Assembly (NCBI GenBank): GCA_034508935.3
Contig: CM067444.1
Span: 34,388,693-34,452,692 of the forward strand
From: Berghia stephanieae
Taxonomy: Eukaryota > Mollusca > Gastropoda > Nudibranchia > Aeolidiidae
Direction: 5' to 3'
DNA length: 64,000 nt
Shown here: positions 47,501 to 61,160 of the stretch, piece after piece
Position numbering within the stretch: the stretch's first letter is position 1
How the letters are laid out: every line of letters starts with the position of its first letter
Position numbers and translations under genes: made by a program
Notes under the pieces: model-generated
Seen by the model: the letters and a program-made list of their open reading frames with translations, nothing else
Told to the model about the DNA's origin: nothing
Databases searched by the model: none

Positions 47501-47860
47501 AAAGCTGTGCCAGACGAAAATGTCTTACACATGCTACATTTCTAAATATAAAAGAAAGGAAAAGAAACCTTACATACTTGTAAAGTAAATTTGCATGGTG
47601 ATGTTTCCATCTCTGCACATCTTTTCAATAGTTTGAGTTTGTGTATAGAAATCACGAACGAATATATTGATTGGAGATTGGACACTGAGGGAAATGACTA
47701 AAGGGACACATGCAGACATTGAATGTCAATCGAACAAAGGGTAATTTCAAAACTTACAAAGCGTAAGAATGTAAACAGCCCATGGCTTATTAAAAGAGTA
47801 CTGTAGTTACGTCATGAAACAGCCCCATTCCACTTCGGAAATCAAACATGACACCATACA

Positions 47861-47923
<63 letters not shown>

Positions 47924-47962
47924 CTACCTATCTCTGTGTGTGTGTGTGAGAGAGAGAGATGG

Positions 47963-47996
<34 letters not shown>

Positions 47997-48129
47997 GCAC
48001 AAAGTCAAACACGCATATTCACGCGAAGATCATGCATTTAGCATATAGCATCACTATCAAGAAATGTTTGACTTAACTCGTTCACATTCCTTCATATCAA
48101 TTTTTGCAGCAATAATAATAATAATAACA

Positions 48130-48182
<53 letters not shown>

Positions 48183-48242
48183 AATAATAATAATGATAAT
48201 AATAATAAAAAAATAATAATAAATTAATATATACAATAATCA

Positions 48243-48320
<78 letters not shown>

Positions 48321-51300
48321 ATGAACTTCTTATATAATCGAGATTTCGATAATAATAAAGATGGTCGAAGTTACCATACTATGACTATGACGTAAATGAC
48401 CAAAATTAGCTATTATTCCCCAGTCCAACAGAGTTGGAGCAAAAATTTCTCGGCACCTGAGGCGGGTTTTTTCTCGTATGTGAAGATAGTAAAAATTCGA
48501 GCCATTTTCTCAGGTATTCAATGTGGCCGCACTATAGTAATAGCCTTAAATGGTGCCAGCAAAAATCCGCTCCTTGCAATTGTTTGAGTGGGGAAATCCA
48601 GTCACTCGCTCAGCCATGGTACACAGTCGCTGACAGTCATCAACGGACTGTGTGAATCGGGAGAAAAGCGTAGATAGAAGGCGTTGTGACAGAAAGGGAG
48701 TCTGTTTCGCACTGTTGATAAAAGGCGATATATACAATTTCTGTTTTATATATTTAAAAAAATGCTGTTATCCATTTTTAAAACATGGATGTGGTGCCAG
48801 GCACCATTTGAACCAATAGAGCCACGCCCCTGCACAGGACTGGTATCCCATTCAGTGTTGTGGCTTTTTGCTTTATCGAACGTGTTGTTTTGTGAGCGTA
48901 TTCACAAGTAGAAACCACCGAGTCCTAAAAATAAAAAAAAGTGTTTACATGTGTGCTGTCCTCTAAATAGTGTTCACTGTGTTGGACACAACTAAGGGAC
49001 ATAATCTGTGATATTCGCATTCACGTAATATAACACGACAATAATATATGACACATTATTACATACTCGTTAATGTTTAACTTACGAGATTATGTCTTAT
49101 TTGAAACCAGGGTCACCAAAGAAGACGAGCACAGGCGATAAAGAGGGTAAAAAACGTCCAAAAAATACCAAAATGAAGATGAGAGTATCAATACAACACT
49201 GGACGAAATCACGTGGGTGTCTTCAAACGTCGATGACACCGATACGGCTTATCAGGAAAACAAACTCACGCTACAGAGGCAAAATAGGTCGTCCCAACAA
49301 AAATCGAAGCGTATGAATTCAATGTCGCAAAATGTTGGATCGACCAAAAAGTCGCGTCATTTGCTTCAACCAATCGAGGAGGGGGATGAACGTATCAGAT
49401 TTAATCAAAATGAAACCGATTACGGTGTTAGACAAACTTCTCAACCGCTTTGTTCCTCATATAATCCCGACACGACAAAACAAGTTCAAAATGTCCCGAT
49501 CCATCCCGTTGAAAAACGTACTTCTACGGCAGGAAAAACGCAAAGGAAGACAGATCATTGTTCAGACGCCTTGTGGCATCAGAATTCAAAGCAGGTCCGC
49601 GCGAATGACGACCCGTGTGATAAATTCAAGAACCTATCTCCCAAGGAAAAACCACCGACACCTAAATCCGGCCAGAGCAGTGGATGGAGCAGTAATGTCA
49701 GTAACACAAAATGCGATCTTTGCGCGAGCGAGTACCCATCCTTGTCGTCAGAGAATCTGGCGAGAAGCAATAAAAGTGAAATCAGTGCGAATTTGAATCG
49801 GGACAGCTGGATCTGGTTTTCATCGCATTGTACAACAAACGCCGGGAATTTTGCAGCAAGACAAGATACGTTTCGAAGCACGGACCCTCGTGTGCCAAAA
49901 CTACTGGCCGAAATTACAAGACAGGACCAGATGAACGAGGACATCCAACGAGAGGCAAATTCTCTCATCTCCACGGAGCCTTCAAAATTATCCCCACATA
50001 ATAAAATCAAAGAAATTTGGAAATCGAACACAAATGAAAAGCAATTTCAGGGATACCCGGTAATGAGGCATGCTGACAACTCATACATCGATAAATCGAT
50101 ACCGGAAATGGATATCGATGTTGACATGAGTGATAAAGAACAACACCTGGGCCACACAAGAAGAAGAAATGTCGTGAATCAACCAAACCTATCACACAAA
50201 TCACCTTCACCATCCTACAAGTACGGCTGCAGCTCTGGGACAGCGAGGGGCAAAATATCAGGAATCATTGATGAGATTCCCACGTACAGGCCACACGTTC
50301 AATTCATCGCACCAAAAATATCACAAAGCAGAAGAGCAAATATCGGTCAAGAGCCTCCTCAGAAATTCACATCAATTACATACAACCACCGCGGCATCAA
50401 ACACAGTCAGTCATTCAAATGTTCCCCAAATTCCAGAAAAACCAACAAACGCAATCCAGAGGCCGATTTCGTTCCACAAAAAGGTTTTGAATATCCTGAC
50501 AGAGCATTATATAAACCACAGTTGGGCCTATGTTCTTACGACATAAAACCTTCCGCCTCTTGTTTGTTCCCGCTAATCACATACAACAAATCTCCTAGTA
50601 CGTCTTATTCCTCCTCTCCTAAACGTTGCATTCTTGCCGACGAAGAAAAAAGTGTGCAAAACACAAGTGATTTAGTAGAACAACAGACGTTACACCAGGA
50701 ACAATCTTGTAGCCAAGACTATTGTCATTCGACTCATCAGCCCCGTGAGGAATCCGAGTCGGATTCTTTATTCGTTAACACAACTTCATTAGAGACATAT
50801 GGTTACAAGACAAATCAAATTGGACAAGAAGTTTCACGCGCGATTAAAAACATTATATTTAACAACGACTCTCACTCATCGACATCAAACTCCAAGTTAG
50901 CCTCTCTTTACAATCAAAACATTCCCAACAGACTGCAGACGTACAGGCTACATCATTGAGCCCTTCTAAGAGGAAACGGAAAGGAGCGATGACCAAACAG
51001 AAAGTCCGGAATCCAAACCTAAAAAAATAGATCGGAAAGTAATTAGAACAAATTCTCAAAGCCCCGTTTCCAAACCTAGAAAATATGATCGTCACGATGA
51101 ATGGCCAGATGAAAGTAACAAAAAAGACACTCCGCGAAGCAAAGACAAGCAGCGAAAATACGTCTTCGGATCAAATTATTATTTGTCAACAAGGTCACAA
51201 TCTCAGTTGAGATTAAGTTTAAGTAAAAGTTGTACTTCTAACGAAGCAACATACACATCTTCGTGTAACCTGCGGAACGAGAATAAAACAAAAGGGAGCA

Positions 51301-51377
51301 GAAGTGCAAACCAGTGTTGTTTTGGGAGATATCAATCGAGGACAAACATGCATTCAAACAGAAAGAATAGATCGTGA
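42941..51377 (+). CDS. Unidentified spliced gene: charged, probably disordered protein
   Basis: Four exons can be chained by phase: 42941-42976, 45671-45736, 46485-46509 and 49111-51377. They give an acidic patch (QTFEEEEEGEVV), Lys-rich linkers (CDELVRDKQKSTAKKKSKGT, KSSPKSKK), and a 750-codon Lys/Ser/Asn/Gln-rich body. No catalytic or folded domain is recognisable. The many Lys/Arg runs suggest a nuclear or nucleic-acid-binding protein; that is inference. The 5' end is not found. The final TGA at 51375 overlaps a perfect GTGAGT donor at 51374, so more exons may follow. Three frame changes in the last exon are each consistent with one missing base. It could also be a decaying gene. Confidence 0.6.
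43333..43585 (+). mobile_element. tRNA-like SINE of another type between CAT repeats
   Basis: A tRNA-like head (CTATGGTGCAGAGATATGG, B-box-like CGTTCGATCCG) leads to a body sharing AACAGGCTGTATGTCTCGTC with family A and a tail ACGTGGATAAGTTCTTTATA. It is flanked by (CAT)n tracts at about 43282-43332 and 43586-43640. Confidence 0.65.
43763..44257 (-). pseudogene. non-LTR retrotransposon fragment: C-terminal part of reverse transcriptase ORF
   Basis: It reads LLYGSECWKITES, VFQDECLRQILKIFWSNTIS, RRRWQWMGLIYRKPAEIRKA, LRWTTQGKRKRGRRKRPGDV and DRTSRWRFLAS. This is the thumb and C-terminal region typical of LINE polyproteins of the RTE/Jockey-like type. It is strongly 5' truncated (about 165 codons) but open. 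Confidence 0.8.
44425..44735 (+). repeat. (CTAT)n and (ATTT)n microsatellites
   Basis: CTAT units at 44425-44520, CTGT units after them, and ATTT-rich units from about 44560 to 44735. Confidence 0.9.
45165..45625 (+). repeat. about 57-bp degenerate tandem repeat
   Basis: About eight units share CTTTAGAGTTAATGCAA, CCATT and TTTGATTTTCATAAC. Alternate units read GTTAACGCAA or GTTAATGCAA. The first and last units have the longer form ACTGGTTAACGCAAGC, and the last runs directly into the candidate exon at 45671. Confidence 0.8.
45671..45736 (+). CDS. candidate exon: Lys-rich
   Basis: It encodes CDELVRDKQKSTAKKKSKGT followed by LR, with donor GTAAAT. The frame stays open upstream to about 45605 (TILVIKYTGSRFWSQ), so the true acceptor may be earlier, inside the last unit of the tandem repeat that precedes it. 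Confidence 0.55.
46485..46509 (+). CDS. candidate microexon: KSSPKSKK
   Basis: This 25-nt exon sits between acceptor CACGAACAG and donor GTAAGT. It reads KSSPKSKK in phase 0 and leaves phase 1, which fits the next exon exactly and continues its SPKK-like composition. Confidence 0.55.
46562..46862 (+). mobile_element. tRNA-derived SINE (family A) with inverted tail
   Basis: Head and body are in + orientation (B box GGTTCGAATCC). After GGGGACC the tail appears reversed: AGCAATATCCACTAAACACG then CTCAAAGCG, the reverse complement of the normal tail. Confidence 0.85.
47077..47336 (+). mobile_element. tRNA-derived SINE (family A)
   Basis: GCGGCTTTGTGGTCTAGTGG head, B-box-like GGTTCGAGCT, small deletion after it, body and tail to CGTTTAGTGGATAT. 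Confidence 0.88.
47866..48000 (+). repeat. compound CT, CTAT, GT, GA, CA microsatellite
   Basis: Five simple repeats follow one another within 135 bp. The 75-codon Ser/Leu-rich frame here is a product of them. Confidence 0.93.
48113..48315 (+). repeat. (AAT)n, (GAT)n and (GA)n microsatellites
   Basis: AAT units, then a GAT run from about 48131 to 48180, AAT units again, and a GA run from 48246 to 48315. Confidence 0.93.
49111..51377 (+). CDS. large terminal exon of the unidentified gene
   Basis: After acceptor GAAACCAG the frame reads RSPKKTSTGDKEGKKRP. At an A6 run (49160-49165) it moves to the frame that stays open for about 600 codons, YQNEDESINTTLDEITWVSS and on to 50959. It then changes frame near 50900 (SLQSKHSQQTADVQATSLSP, SKRKRK) and near 50980 (RSDDQTESPESKPKKIDRKV), ending at TGA 51375. 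Base composition is visibly more GC- and CpG-rich than the flanks, which supports coding. All three changes need one added base, two of them in A runs. Motifs such as CDLCASEYPSLSSEN and PSPSYKYGCSSGTARGK match no family that I know. Confidence 0.65.
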
Positions 51378-51654
51378 GTTTTGATTGGTTGACGATCGTG
51401 TGAAGAGAATCATTATCCTTACATGCCTAAAACTGCAGTGCTTGAGTTTATATCTTTAGATTGGCTCGTCATTATTTCAACTCAGATGCTGGCAACATAT
51501 AAATGCCACGGTATAGATAATGTTACATTGGAAATTGATGGAATACGAACATCGAAAATATGTCTTTAAAACATTTCTATTTTACTATTTTAAAAAAATC
51601 ACATCTTTTTGACATAGCTATAAATGTTTTAGTGTAAGCCGTGCGCACAGGAGA

Positions 51655-51655
51655 G

Positions 51656-51737
<82 letters not shown>
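51655..51737 (+). repeat. (GA)n microsatellite
   Basis: Begins as GAAA units and becomes a pure GA run. It lies 60 bp outside the 2.8-kb element. Confidence 0.93.
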
Positions 51738-51744
<7 letters not shown>

Positions 51745-51798
51745 AGTTGGAGAATAAGCAGAAAGTGATAGCACACATAGATAAAATAAATAAATACC

Positions 51799-54605
51799 AA
51801 GGACAACTATACTGAAAGGACAATCATATGGAATCTTCAGGCAACGCTAGTGGGGGCCAACAAAAAATATAGAAAATTTACACCAAAATAACAGCAGGGG
51901 CATTATTATATGGCGAGATCTACCTTTTTAGAGAGTGATTGTGAATTCTGGGTCCAAAAAAATATTTAATGATTATTATTATCAGCAGTGAATAGGAGTA
52001 GCCAAGAAACGGAAAGGATGAGTAGTTAGATATTCTAAAAACTGACCTTATAGTGATTGATTCAGGATGATTTCTTTAGAAGCTTGATTAATGAATGTAC
52101 ATGTCAAATGATGATGAAGATGAAGGTGAACAATTAGATGAAGGGGAAAGGAGATGAAAAATATCAACAAAGGGAGGTAATCTGCGGAGGATGATCCCAA
52201 GAAAAAGATGAATACCAAAATATCTACTAAGGGATACAATAGTCGGATTTTTTATAAGGGGCGCACCTTTGTCTTCTTTTTCTCAGCTGTTCACAATGTA
52301 TAGCTGCAAAAATGTGTATGAACCTCTGGATCATTTTGTCCTAGTAAAATATATTTTTTCACGAATTTTAAAACAATAGGAAAGCATTTCGCTTATTACA
52401 GCTATATTAAAATCGATAACTAGTAAGTATTGTAATCTAAATATGATTATAGTGTCAAAAATATGATTTTCCGCTTATCCATTTTGAAAGAATTTGTTAA
52501 AATGGAATGTTCGGTTAATTGAAACTTATATGATGTTCGTACAGAATCCGAATATGAAGGAACGACAGACATGTTTACATTTTATAACAATCAATATACG
52601 TTATTGATGAATACAAATGAAAGTGAACATTACGCGCTTCCAACATTATTTTGATTTCAAATTTTTGAGAAATAGCTTGTTCTTTATGCCAAAGAGGATT
52701 ACATAAATTTAATGTAGACCAGTCAAAAGTAGAAATTCATCAATTTATGATACAATGTTTCCACAAATATGTGCTTGTGTTCAACAACAATAACATGAAA
52801 AACTGAGGGTTGATTGTGAAATTCCAATTCCAGAGCTGTCCTCTTTAATTAATGACTTATCGATAGATAAAAGTGGACTTCTTTTCGCAGCCTTACGAGA
52901 GAGGAACCGATAGAGATTCCGTATCATATCGTATTGTTTAAGAGCTTATAGGTTTAAACGAAAACTTAAAATGCTGTGTGAAACGTTCATGCATAGATAC
53001 AATTTTTCAAAGTTAAATATAAACATTCATTGTTAATTTGAAAATTTTGAGTATTTAATCACTAGTTCAAATGAATTAAAGCTAGAGATTCATATCAGTC
53101 TTCGGTAATTGTGATGTGATGTAAATAAGAAGCAATAAATTACAAAGTCAAAATGGGATGCAAACTACATTAGTTGTTACTTTATAACAGTTAATATGTG
53201 TTGCTTTTATTCGGAAAATAGTATGATATGAACTCATAACCACTAGCCGGAACTACCGTGTCACAAGATTATTTTGAAAAACGATGAATTCATCTTACTT
53301 TGTGGTGCGAAAATGTTTACATTTTTAGCAGAGTAAAATCTCTAATTTTATGACAGGGGTTTTAAAGTAGATTTTTATAGGTCGTGAAGAAGAAATCTTT
53401 TTTGTGATATGGAATCACAATACGGGCCAAAATGTTTATTCAGTTAATAGAAATTGATTCGGAGGTTGACACAAAGTTTTACAACTTTTGATAGAGCGAC
53501 ATCTGAGAAAAACTAGAAAAACATGCGCCATTCATAAAAAATCTGACTACTATACTATAGTTCATTCCTTACAGTCAATGAGTAGCATCAGAATCAGATC
53601 CATAGTTCCCTTCCATGTAGTCAAGAGTTAATTAATAGAGTTACTTCTCAGATCATTGAGACAAAACTATATATTCAGACTACTAGTACAATCCTTTCAG
53701 TCAATGGATCCATAATTCCCTCCCATAGTCACAGAGATAATTAGAGTGATTGAGTTGGGTGAGTGTAACTGTTGTAACAGTAACATCTCAGATCATTTTG
53801 ATCAATGAGGCAAAACTATATATTCAGAGTACTAGTCCCATACGATTGACAGTCATATCAGTAACACCAGATCCATGTAATGGGCATAACTATATATTCA
53901 GAGTCCAAGTTCCATCATATATGGTAATATCAGACCCACTAACTATTCTAGTCTAGCTATCTAGCAATAGCAATGACTACTATCTATCAATCTAGCAACT
54001 GTTGTTGTTAGTAGTAGAAAGGACTGTTCAAGTTGTGAAGTTGACGTGACGAGCAAAGGGCCCTCTAGACTTATAAACTAGACTAATACAATAAAGTCAA
54101 TATTTATCAGTTAACCATATAGAAAAAAAAAGATATAAATATAAAACCACAAGCCATAATAAAATAAGAAACAAATCCGAATCAGGATGTCGGAGTCTGA
54201 TCACCATATCTGTGCGACTCGACAGAGCAAGCACGACAATGGGTCCAACTATCGTCTGCAGGAACTACAGCCAGATGCTAATTCTATACATTTCTTAAAT
54301 AATAATTATTACGCAATTATTATTGGTACTTACCACTTTTCAAAGATTCTGGTTCGATAAATTAGCCTTAGATCTATCTAGTTATTAAAAGGAATTGAAA
54401 GCAGATTCGTACTTTCGATTTTAAAAAATGAAAACAAACCCAATCACTCAATTTGTAAGAGGGCGTCATAAAAAAATAGTTCATACTTTCCAGTAAAATT
54501 TTTGATAGAAGTAGTAGTTTTGCTTGAAATCGTTATCCAACCAATGGCCCCCACTAGCGGGGGCTGAAGATTCCACATGTCAATCCTTTCAGTATAGTAA
54601 TCCTT
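51799..54605. mobile_element. 2.8-kb inverted-repeat DNA element, P-like candidate
   Basis: The left end AAGGACAACTATACTGAAAG is mirrored at the right by CTTTCAGTATAGTAATCCTT, and the similarity continues inward through TCTTCAG and CTAGTGGGGGCCA for about 55 bp. ATAAATACC flanks both sides (51790-51798 and 54607-54615). The interior has no long frame. The left 700 bp match, in reverse, the right end of the element at 61976-63165, which carries a THAP domain. Confidence 0.75.
53540..53945. repeat. internal degenerate repeats of the 2.8-kb element
   Basis: Three diverged units share CAGATC, CAAAACTATATATTCAGA and TACTAGT, with spacings of about 110-170 bp. A single unit of the same sequence, reversed, is seen at about 62250-62385. 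Confidence 0.6.
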
Positions 54606-54622
54606 TATAAATACCTATATAT

Positions 54623-54735
54623 CCAGATAGCTAGATAGATAGATAGATAGTCAAACAGACTGATAGATAGATAGTTAGATAGATAGATAGATAAATAGAT
54701 AGATAGAAAGATAAATAGAAAGATAGATAGATAGA
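54623..54735 (+). repeat. (GATA)n microsatellite
   Basis: Interrupted GATA units directly after the right target repeat of the 2.8-kb element. Confidence 0.92.
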
Positions 54736-54983
54736 GCGAGAGAGGGATATCTGCCAATTGCTATACAGGAAACCACTTTAATTTTTTTATACATATAAAT
54801 TATCTTTAGAAAGTATACTTTTTGCAAACATTATCAATTCCAAATGAATAAAGATTTGTGTCATCTAATTACAAATAAAAAATGCCGAATAAAAGTTATT
54901 TTATCTAACAATTGTGTTCCAAGTTTACATTTATTGATGACCTCGTTACTTGCTGAATGGATAGATAGAAATGAACAGATTGT

Positions 54984-55280
54984 GCGGCTTTGTGGTCTTG
55001 TGGTATGACACTCGCCTTCGGATCGGAAGGTCCTGGGTTCGAGCCTCACTCGGCGCATAGTTGATTCCTTGGAAAAGACTCTTTACTCACATTCCCTCTC
55101 TATACTCGGGTGTAAAATGAGTACCTGGCCGTTAACAGCGTTGTCTCTGTCCGAAAAAATTGTAATATCGCCTAACAGGCGTCATATCTCTTTCTACACA
55201 TTAAATGTTGCTGTTGGCTAGGGACAACTTGTAAAACGCTTCAATCACGTTTAGTGGATATTGCGCTGATAAAAGCTCAA
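54984..55280 (+). mobile_element. tRNA-derived SINE (family A)
   Basis: One of the best-preserved copies: GCGGCTTTGTGGTCTTGTGG, B box GGTTCGAGCCT, GCGTTGTCTCTGTCCG, tail GTTTAGTGGATATTGCGC. Confidence 0.92.
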
Positions 55281-55532
55281 GTTTTTGTGTCAGTGCACGA
55301 CATAATCAGGTCGAAGGTGAAAATTTTGTATTTGCATTTTTTATTTTTTTGCATTTTCTGAAAACATTTGCTCCCCAGAGCATTTTAATCTTTATTTGAA
55401 GTAAATCGGGTAATTGTTTATAAAGTTATGGTTAGATGTATGGGAAAGGTATTCAGCAACTTTTCTCAAATTTCATACTTTTTCAACTTGGCTAACTGTA
55501 AAAAATATTTAGAAGTGAAATTAAGCTTTGAA

Positions 55533-57576
<2,044 letters not shown>

Positions 57577-57806
57577 GCGGATATGTGGTCTTGTGGCATG
57601 ACACTCGCTTTCGGATCGGAAGGTCCTGGGTTCGGGCCTCGCTCGGCGCATAGTTGAGTCTTTGGAAAAGACTCTCTACTCACATTCTCTCACCGTACTC
57701 ATGTGTAAAAGGAGTACCTGGCCGTTAACAGCGTTGTCTCTGTTTTTTTTTAAATGTAACATCGCCTAACAGGCGTCATGTCCCGTCCTAAATGTTAAAT
57801 GTTGCT
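57577..57806 (+). mobile_element. tRNA-derived SINE (family A), tail missing
   Basis: Head GATATGTGGTCTTGTGGCAT, B box GGTTCGGGCCT, body to ATGTTAAATGTTGCTGG; the usual tail is absent. An A-rich, AAAC-rich tract follows at 57876-57970. Confidence 0.88.
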
Positions 57807-58229
57807 GGATTGAACAGACATCAAATCTTATTGTGTGGAAAGAGTCGTTGAATTAAAAACAAAAGCAAAACACACCCCCCCCCCAAAAAAAAAAAACAAC
57901 AACAAAAAAAAAAAAAAAAAAAACAAAACAACAAAACAAACAAACAAACAAACAAAAACACCAAAAAAAACCACACAACAAAACAAAAAGACATCTTCCG
58001 AGACCAGACCGATTTTGGTTCATTTGGTTGTAAGGAGTGTTCTATTCACTGGGCTGTCGTTCTGTGTATGGAGCAGTGCCTAGTGTCTGAGATAAAAGTC
58101 AACATGAGGGAAATTCAATCTAACACTCACACAACACGGCATCCATCGCCTTATTAAAAGGAAACAGTCAGCACATTTCCGTAGCAACCACTTTTTCTGT
58201 TTCTAATTTCCCGAACTACCCAATTAAAC

Positions 58230-58263
58230 TCACTACACACACATATACATTCACACACACACA

Positions 58264-58305
<42 letters not shown>

Positions 58306-58335
58306 TACACGCAAACACGGGCATGCATGCACAAA
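58230..58335 (+). repeat. (CA)n microsatellite
   Basis: CACACA tracts interrupted by TA and GCA units. The 139-codon minus-strand frame is mostly this repeat read as Cys/Val. Confidence 0.92.
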
Positions 58336-58937
58336 CACACATACACTTGACACTTTTAGAGCATTTCAGCGCCCGTAAAAAAGAAGATGATAGAGGAAAC
58401 GTTGCAGATCTTAAGTTAAGAGCACCAAAGTAAAGGTAAGACAGAGTACTGGTCCAAATAAGGGACAGATGATTCCACGAGCAATTCTTCAATGTGCCTA
58501 ATTTAACAATACGGTACCGAAAAGTCCTACCCAAGCATACACAAAGGATCTCGCTATGAAAGATACACTCCATTATTTACAAAGTACAATCTACAATAGA
58601 CACGATTCGAAACTAATAACTATAATATACTATAAAAACCTGAATCTAATAGGCTCGCGAGTTGCGAGTGAATGGAGATTCGAAGTGGAAGTGCTCGCTT
58701 CAAAGAACAGCCAACATAAAAAAAAAAACGGATTAGAAAGTATAGTAGGGATAAATGTTATTCTGCTGACTTTGTAACCGACTGAAATAACGTGATTAAT
58801 CAGAACGCATTTTCTGTTTTGTTTCCTTGTTTTATTTGTTTTTTTTTTTGTTTGTTTTTTTTTTTTCGTTGGTTAAATTTGACTTTCAATGAAACTTTCA
58901 ACTGCCTAAATACAGAATTGACAGTCTGATCAGTCGA

Positions 58938-59467
58938 TGTTTTGTTGTTTGTTTTTAAGGGTTTTACGGCGCTTGCAACACATTTAGGTCATATCAGCGC
59001 CAGTAAAAAGGAAGCAAATAGGATAGTAAAATGTTCTAGAATTACAATTAAAGCACCCAAGAAAAGGTAAGACAAAGGGGAATTGGTTCAAATTAGAAAC
59101 AGGTGTAGATTCCAAGAGCACACTGTCACAGTACTTATTTTGAGATCACTAAAAATCTCATCCAGACATTAAGCACAGGTCCCCACAAAGAGGAATACAC
59201 TCAAATGTTTTACAAATCATATATAATATAAAGAAAACATAATACGGTGCATAACAGAGAGATGATTTACAAGGAAAAAAATTCATCTCCAAAACTAACT
59301 ATACATTTGACTGTTTCCCTCTCAGCCAGGGCATCCGGCCAGGACCAGGACAAAACTAAGTAATCTCATTCCAAGACAAAGACAGAAAGCAAATTGGAAA
59401 AGATATAGGGGGATAGAAGTCACAGTAAGTAACTCCCTGCCCACTATGCGAGGTCAGGAAACTCAAC
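58938..59467 (-). mobile_element. long SINE-like repeat (family B), minus strand, complete
   Basis: Read on the minus strand it runs from GGTTGAGTTTCCTGACCTCG to GCGCCGTAAAACCCTTAAAA and an AAAC-rich tail. The 16-bp CAGTCTGATCAGTCGA flanks both sides (58922-58937 and 59468-59483). Confidence 0.92.
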
Positions 59468-60012
59468 CAGTCTGATCAGTCGACAGTCAATAGCACGTGA
59501 TTTGATTCATAATGGCAAACGTAAATTCAAATATGAAACGGAACGAAATATTATCTATACCGGATGTGTTGCTCCTTTGAAATCTTTTGCGTTGAACGTA
59601 TGAAGGCTGGTATCTTGCATGCGAACATGTAGTAGAGAGCGTGATGTTACCAGCACAAAACAGCCGAATTAATCACCGTCCTTACAACATCCACTTCTAG
59701 CCAAGAGACTAGCTAGTCAGAGACTATAAAATGTTAATAAAATCCGATTTTAGTCACTTGCTCCCCAAGGCTTAAGACTAGCAAGTCATTTACTGGACTA
59801 GTAAATTACTAAATCTAGTCCGCTTACATAAAATTGGACCAAGAAGACTCCACCCAGAAACCAACACAAAAATATTGTCCATTACAACAAACTTATTCTT
59901 CATATCTTTTTATAAATGTTTAAAAAAAACTACAATTGGATAAAATAAAATAAATCTGACAACTCTTAATTCAGCAACAATCAAGTGATTGGTATCTATC
60001 GACGTGCACATA

Positions 60013-60147
60013 ATTGCAGGTCTGATAACGGAACGCAATTATGAGCTTGATTTAACATTGTTGTTATGGACAATTTTTTAATTGGATTGAGAGTATTTCC
60101 ATGACAACAATGAGTCCATAACAATTTGGGTTATCAGACCTGCAAAT
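60013..60147. mobile_element. small palindromic MITE, second copy
   Basis: ATTGCAGGTCTGATAAC ... GGTTATCAGACCTGCAAAT. The interior includes GCAATTATGAGCTTGATTTA, in opposite orientation to the copy at 577, and CCATGACAACAATGAGTCCA. Confidence 0.75.
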
Positions 60148-60404
60148 AAGCTCACGTCGGTATCTATAGTTCACACAAGAAGACATCACGTTAAATTCTT
60201 TTATTCCTCTACCATTACAATCTCATGTCATTTTTATACATTCGTTGTCCTCATCTTGAAGTTAACTTTGTGTGCCTTTGTGAGAAATTAGGGAGCAGGC
60301 ACTGGTGTAAGATAAAGGTCTGAAAAAATGTGTATGAAAAAGTGCCAGACAAAACGGAGAAAAAATACAAGAAAAGTAAAAGAAACCACCCCCCCCCCCC
60401 TTAA

Positions 60405-60480
60405 AAAAAACCCCAGCCTGCCTTGTCTGACTGGAATCAGGAGGTCTGAGGTTCGATCCCCAGTCGAGGTAGGCAAATTT
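60405..60480 (+). repeat. tRNA-like fragment with intact B box
   Basis: CTGACTGGAATCAGGAGGTC followed by GAGGTTCGATCCCCAGTC looks like the anticodon and T arms of a tRNA. The 5' half is lost in a C- and A-rich tract, so it is a SINE remnant and not a tRNA gene. Confidence 0.5.
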
Positions 60481-60986
60481 AGGATGGTATTTTTCTTGTA
60501 TTTTTCTTTCTGCTTTGCCACTATTTTATATGAAACCCTTCCAGATCTTTCCAGACATTTTGTTCACATTTTGTGGATATTAATACTCGTAATAATAGAA
60601 CACCCTTCTATAGCGATGAAAGCCGAAGCCTCAAAGCGCTTTACAATATCACTTGACAAACCGTCACACACACTCATACTGTACCAAAAGCATTGAACGC
60701 ATTACTACACTTTCTCACCCCCCCCCCCCCCCCCCCCGAGTTAATTATGTATGACAAATTTAACGGCATTGCACGAATCTCCAGACTCGACAAACCAATA
60801 TTAAAACACCTTTCAGAATTTGGCCCGCTAAAAAAATTTTACTTCATATTTTCAGAAGATAAAGAAGAGTTCAAATTATCAAAAAAGTCTGAATCCAGAC
60901 AATTGTTCCACAGACCAGTCTTTAGATACAGTTCCGTTCCATTCCGATCTGAAGATGATCTTACGACGATCCGAGGCTAATATAGA

Positions 60987-61160
60987 GGCAATGTTGCTCA
61001 GTGGTATGGTCTTTGCTTCGTAATCAAAAGGCACCGAGTTCTATTACCTGCCGCGCTGTGGGGCCTTGAGCAAAACACCTCGCCTTAGCTCCCTTTGCGG
61101 CGTTGTACTGCGGCTGACACCTTGGTTATTCCAGTCTTCCCTTGGAATAGACCATAAAAA
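60987..61160 (+). mobile_element. tRNA-like SINE fragment
   Basis: TTGCTCAGTGGTATGGTCTT resembles an A box and GAGTTCTATTACC a degraded B box. The following GGGGCCTTGAGCAAAACACC recalls tRNA-derived SINE bodies. Only one copy lies in this window. Confidence 0.5.

Larger units (their letters stand above)
47337..49110 (+). other. intron of the unidentified gene
   Basis: Unique sequence plus microsatellites between the microexon at 46485 and the large exon at 49111. No additional exon with both splice sites was found. Confidence 0.45.

Noticed and set aside
49579-50031. 150-codon minus-strand frame opposite the large exon
   Set aside because: The + strand frame is much longer and connects by splicing; this is its shadow.
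52795-52910. Open stretch LRVDCEIPIPELSSLINDLS within the 2.8-kb element as a transposase remnant
   Set aside because: Looks coding-like but too short, and I cannot align it with any transposase motif.
54187-54360. Short frame MSESDHHICATRQSKH inside the 2.8-kb element
   Set aside because: Only about 57 codons, no motif, inside a transposon without other coding; likely chance.
58154-58573. 139-codon minus-strand Cys/Val-rich frame
   Set aside because: Most of it is a (CA)n microsatellite; no coding character outside it.
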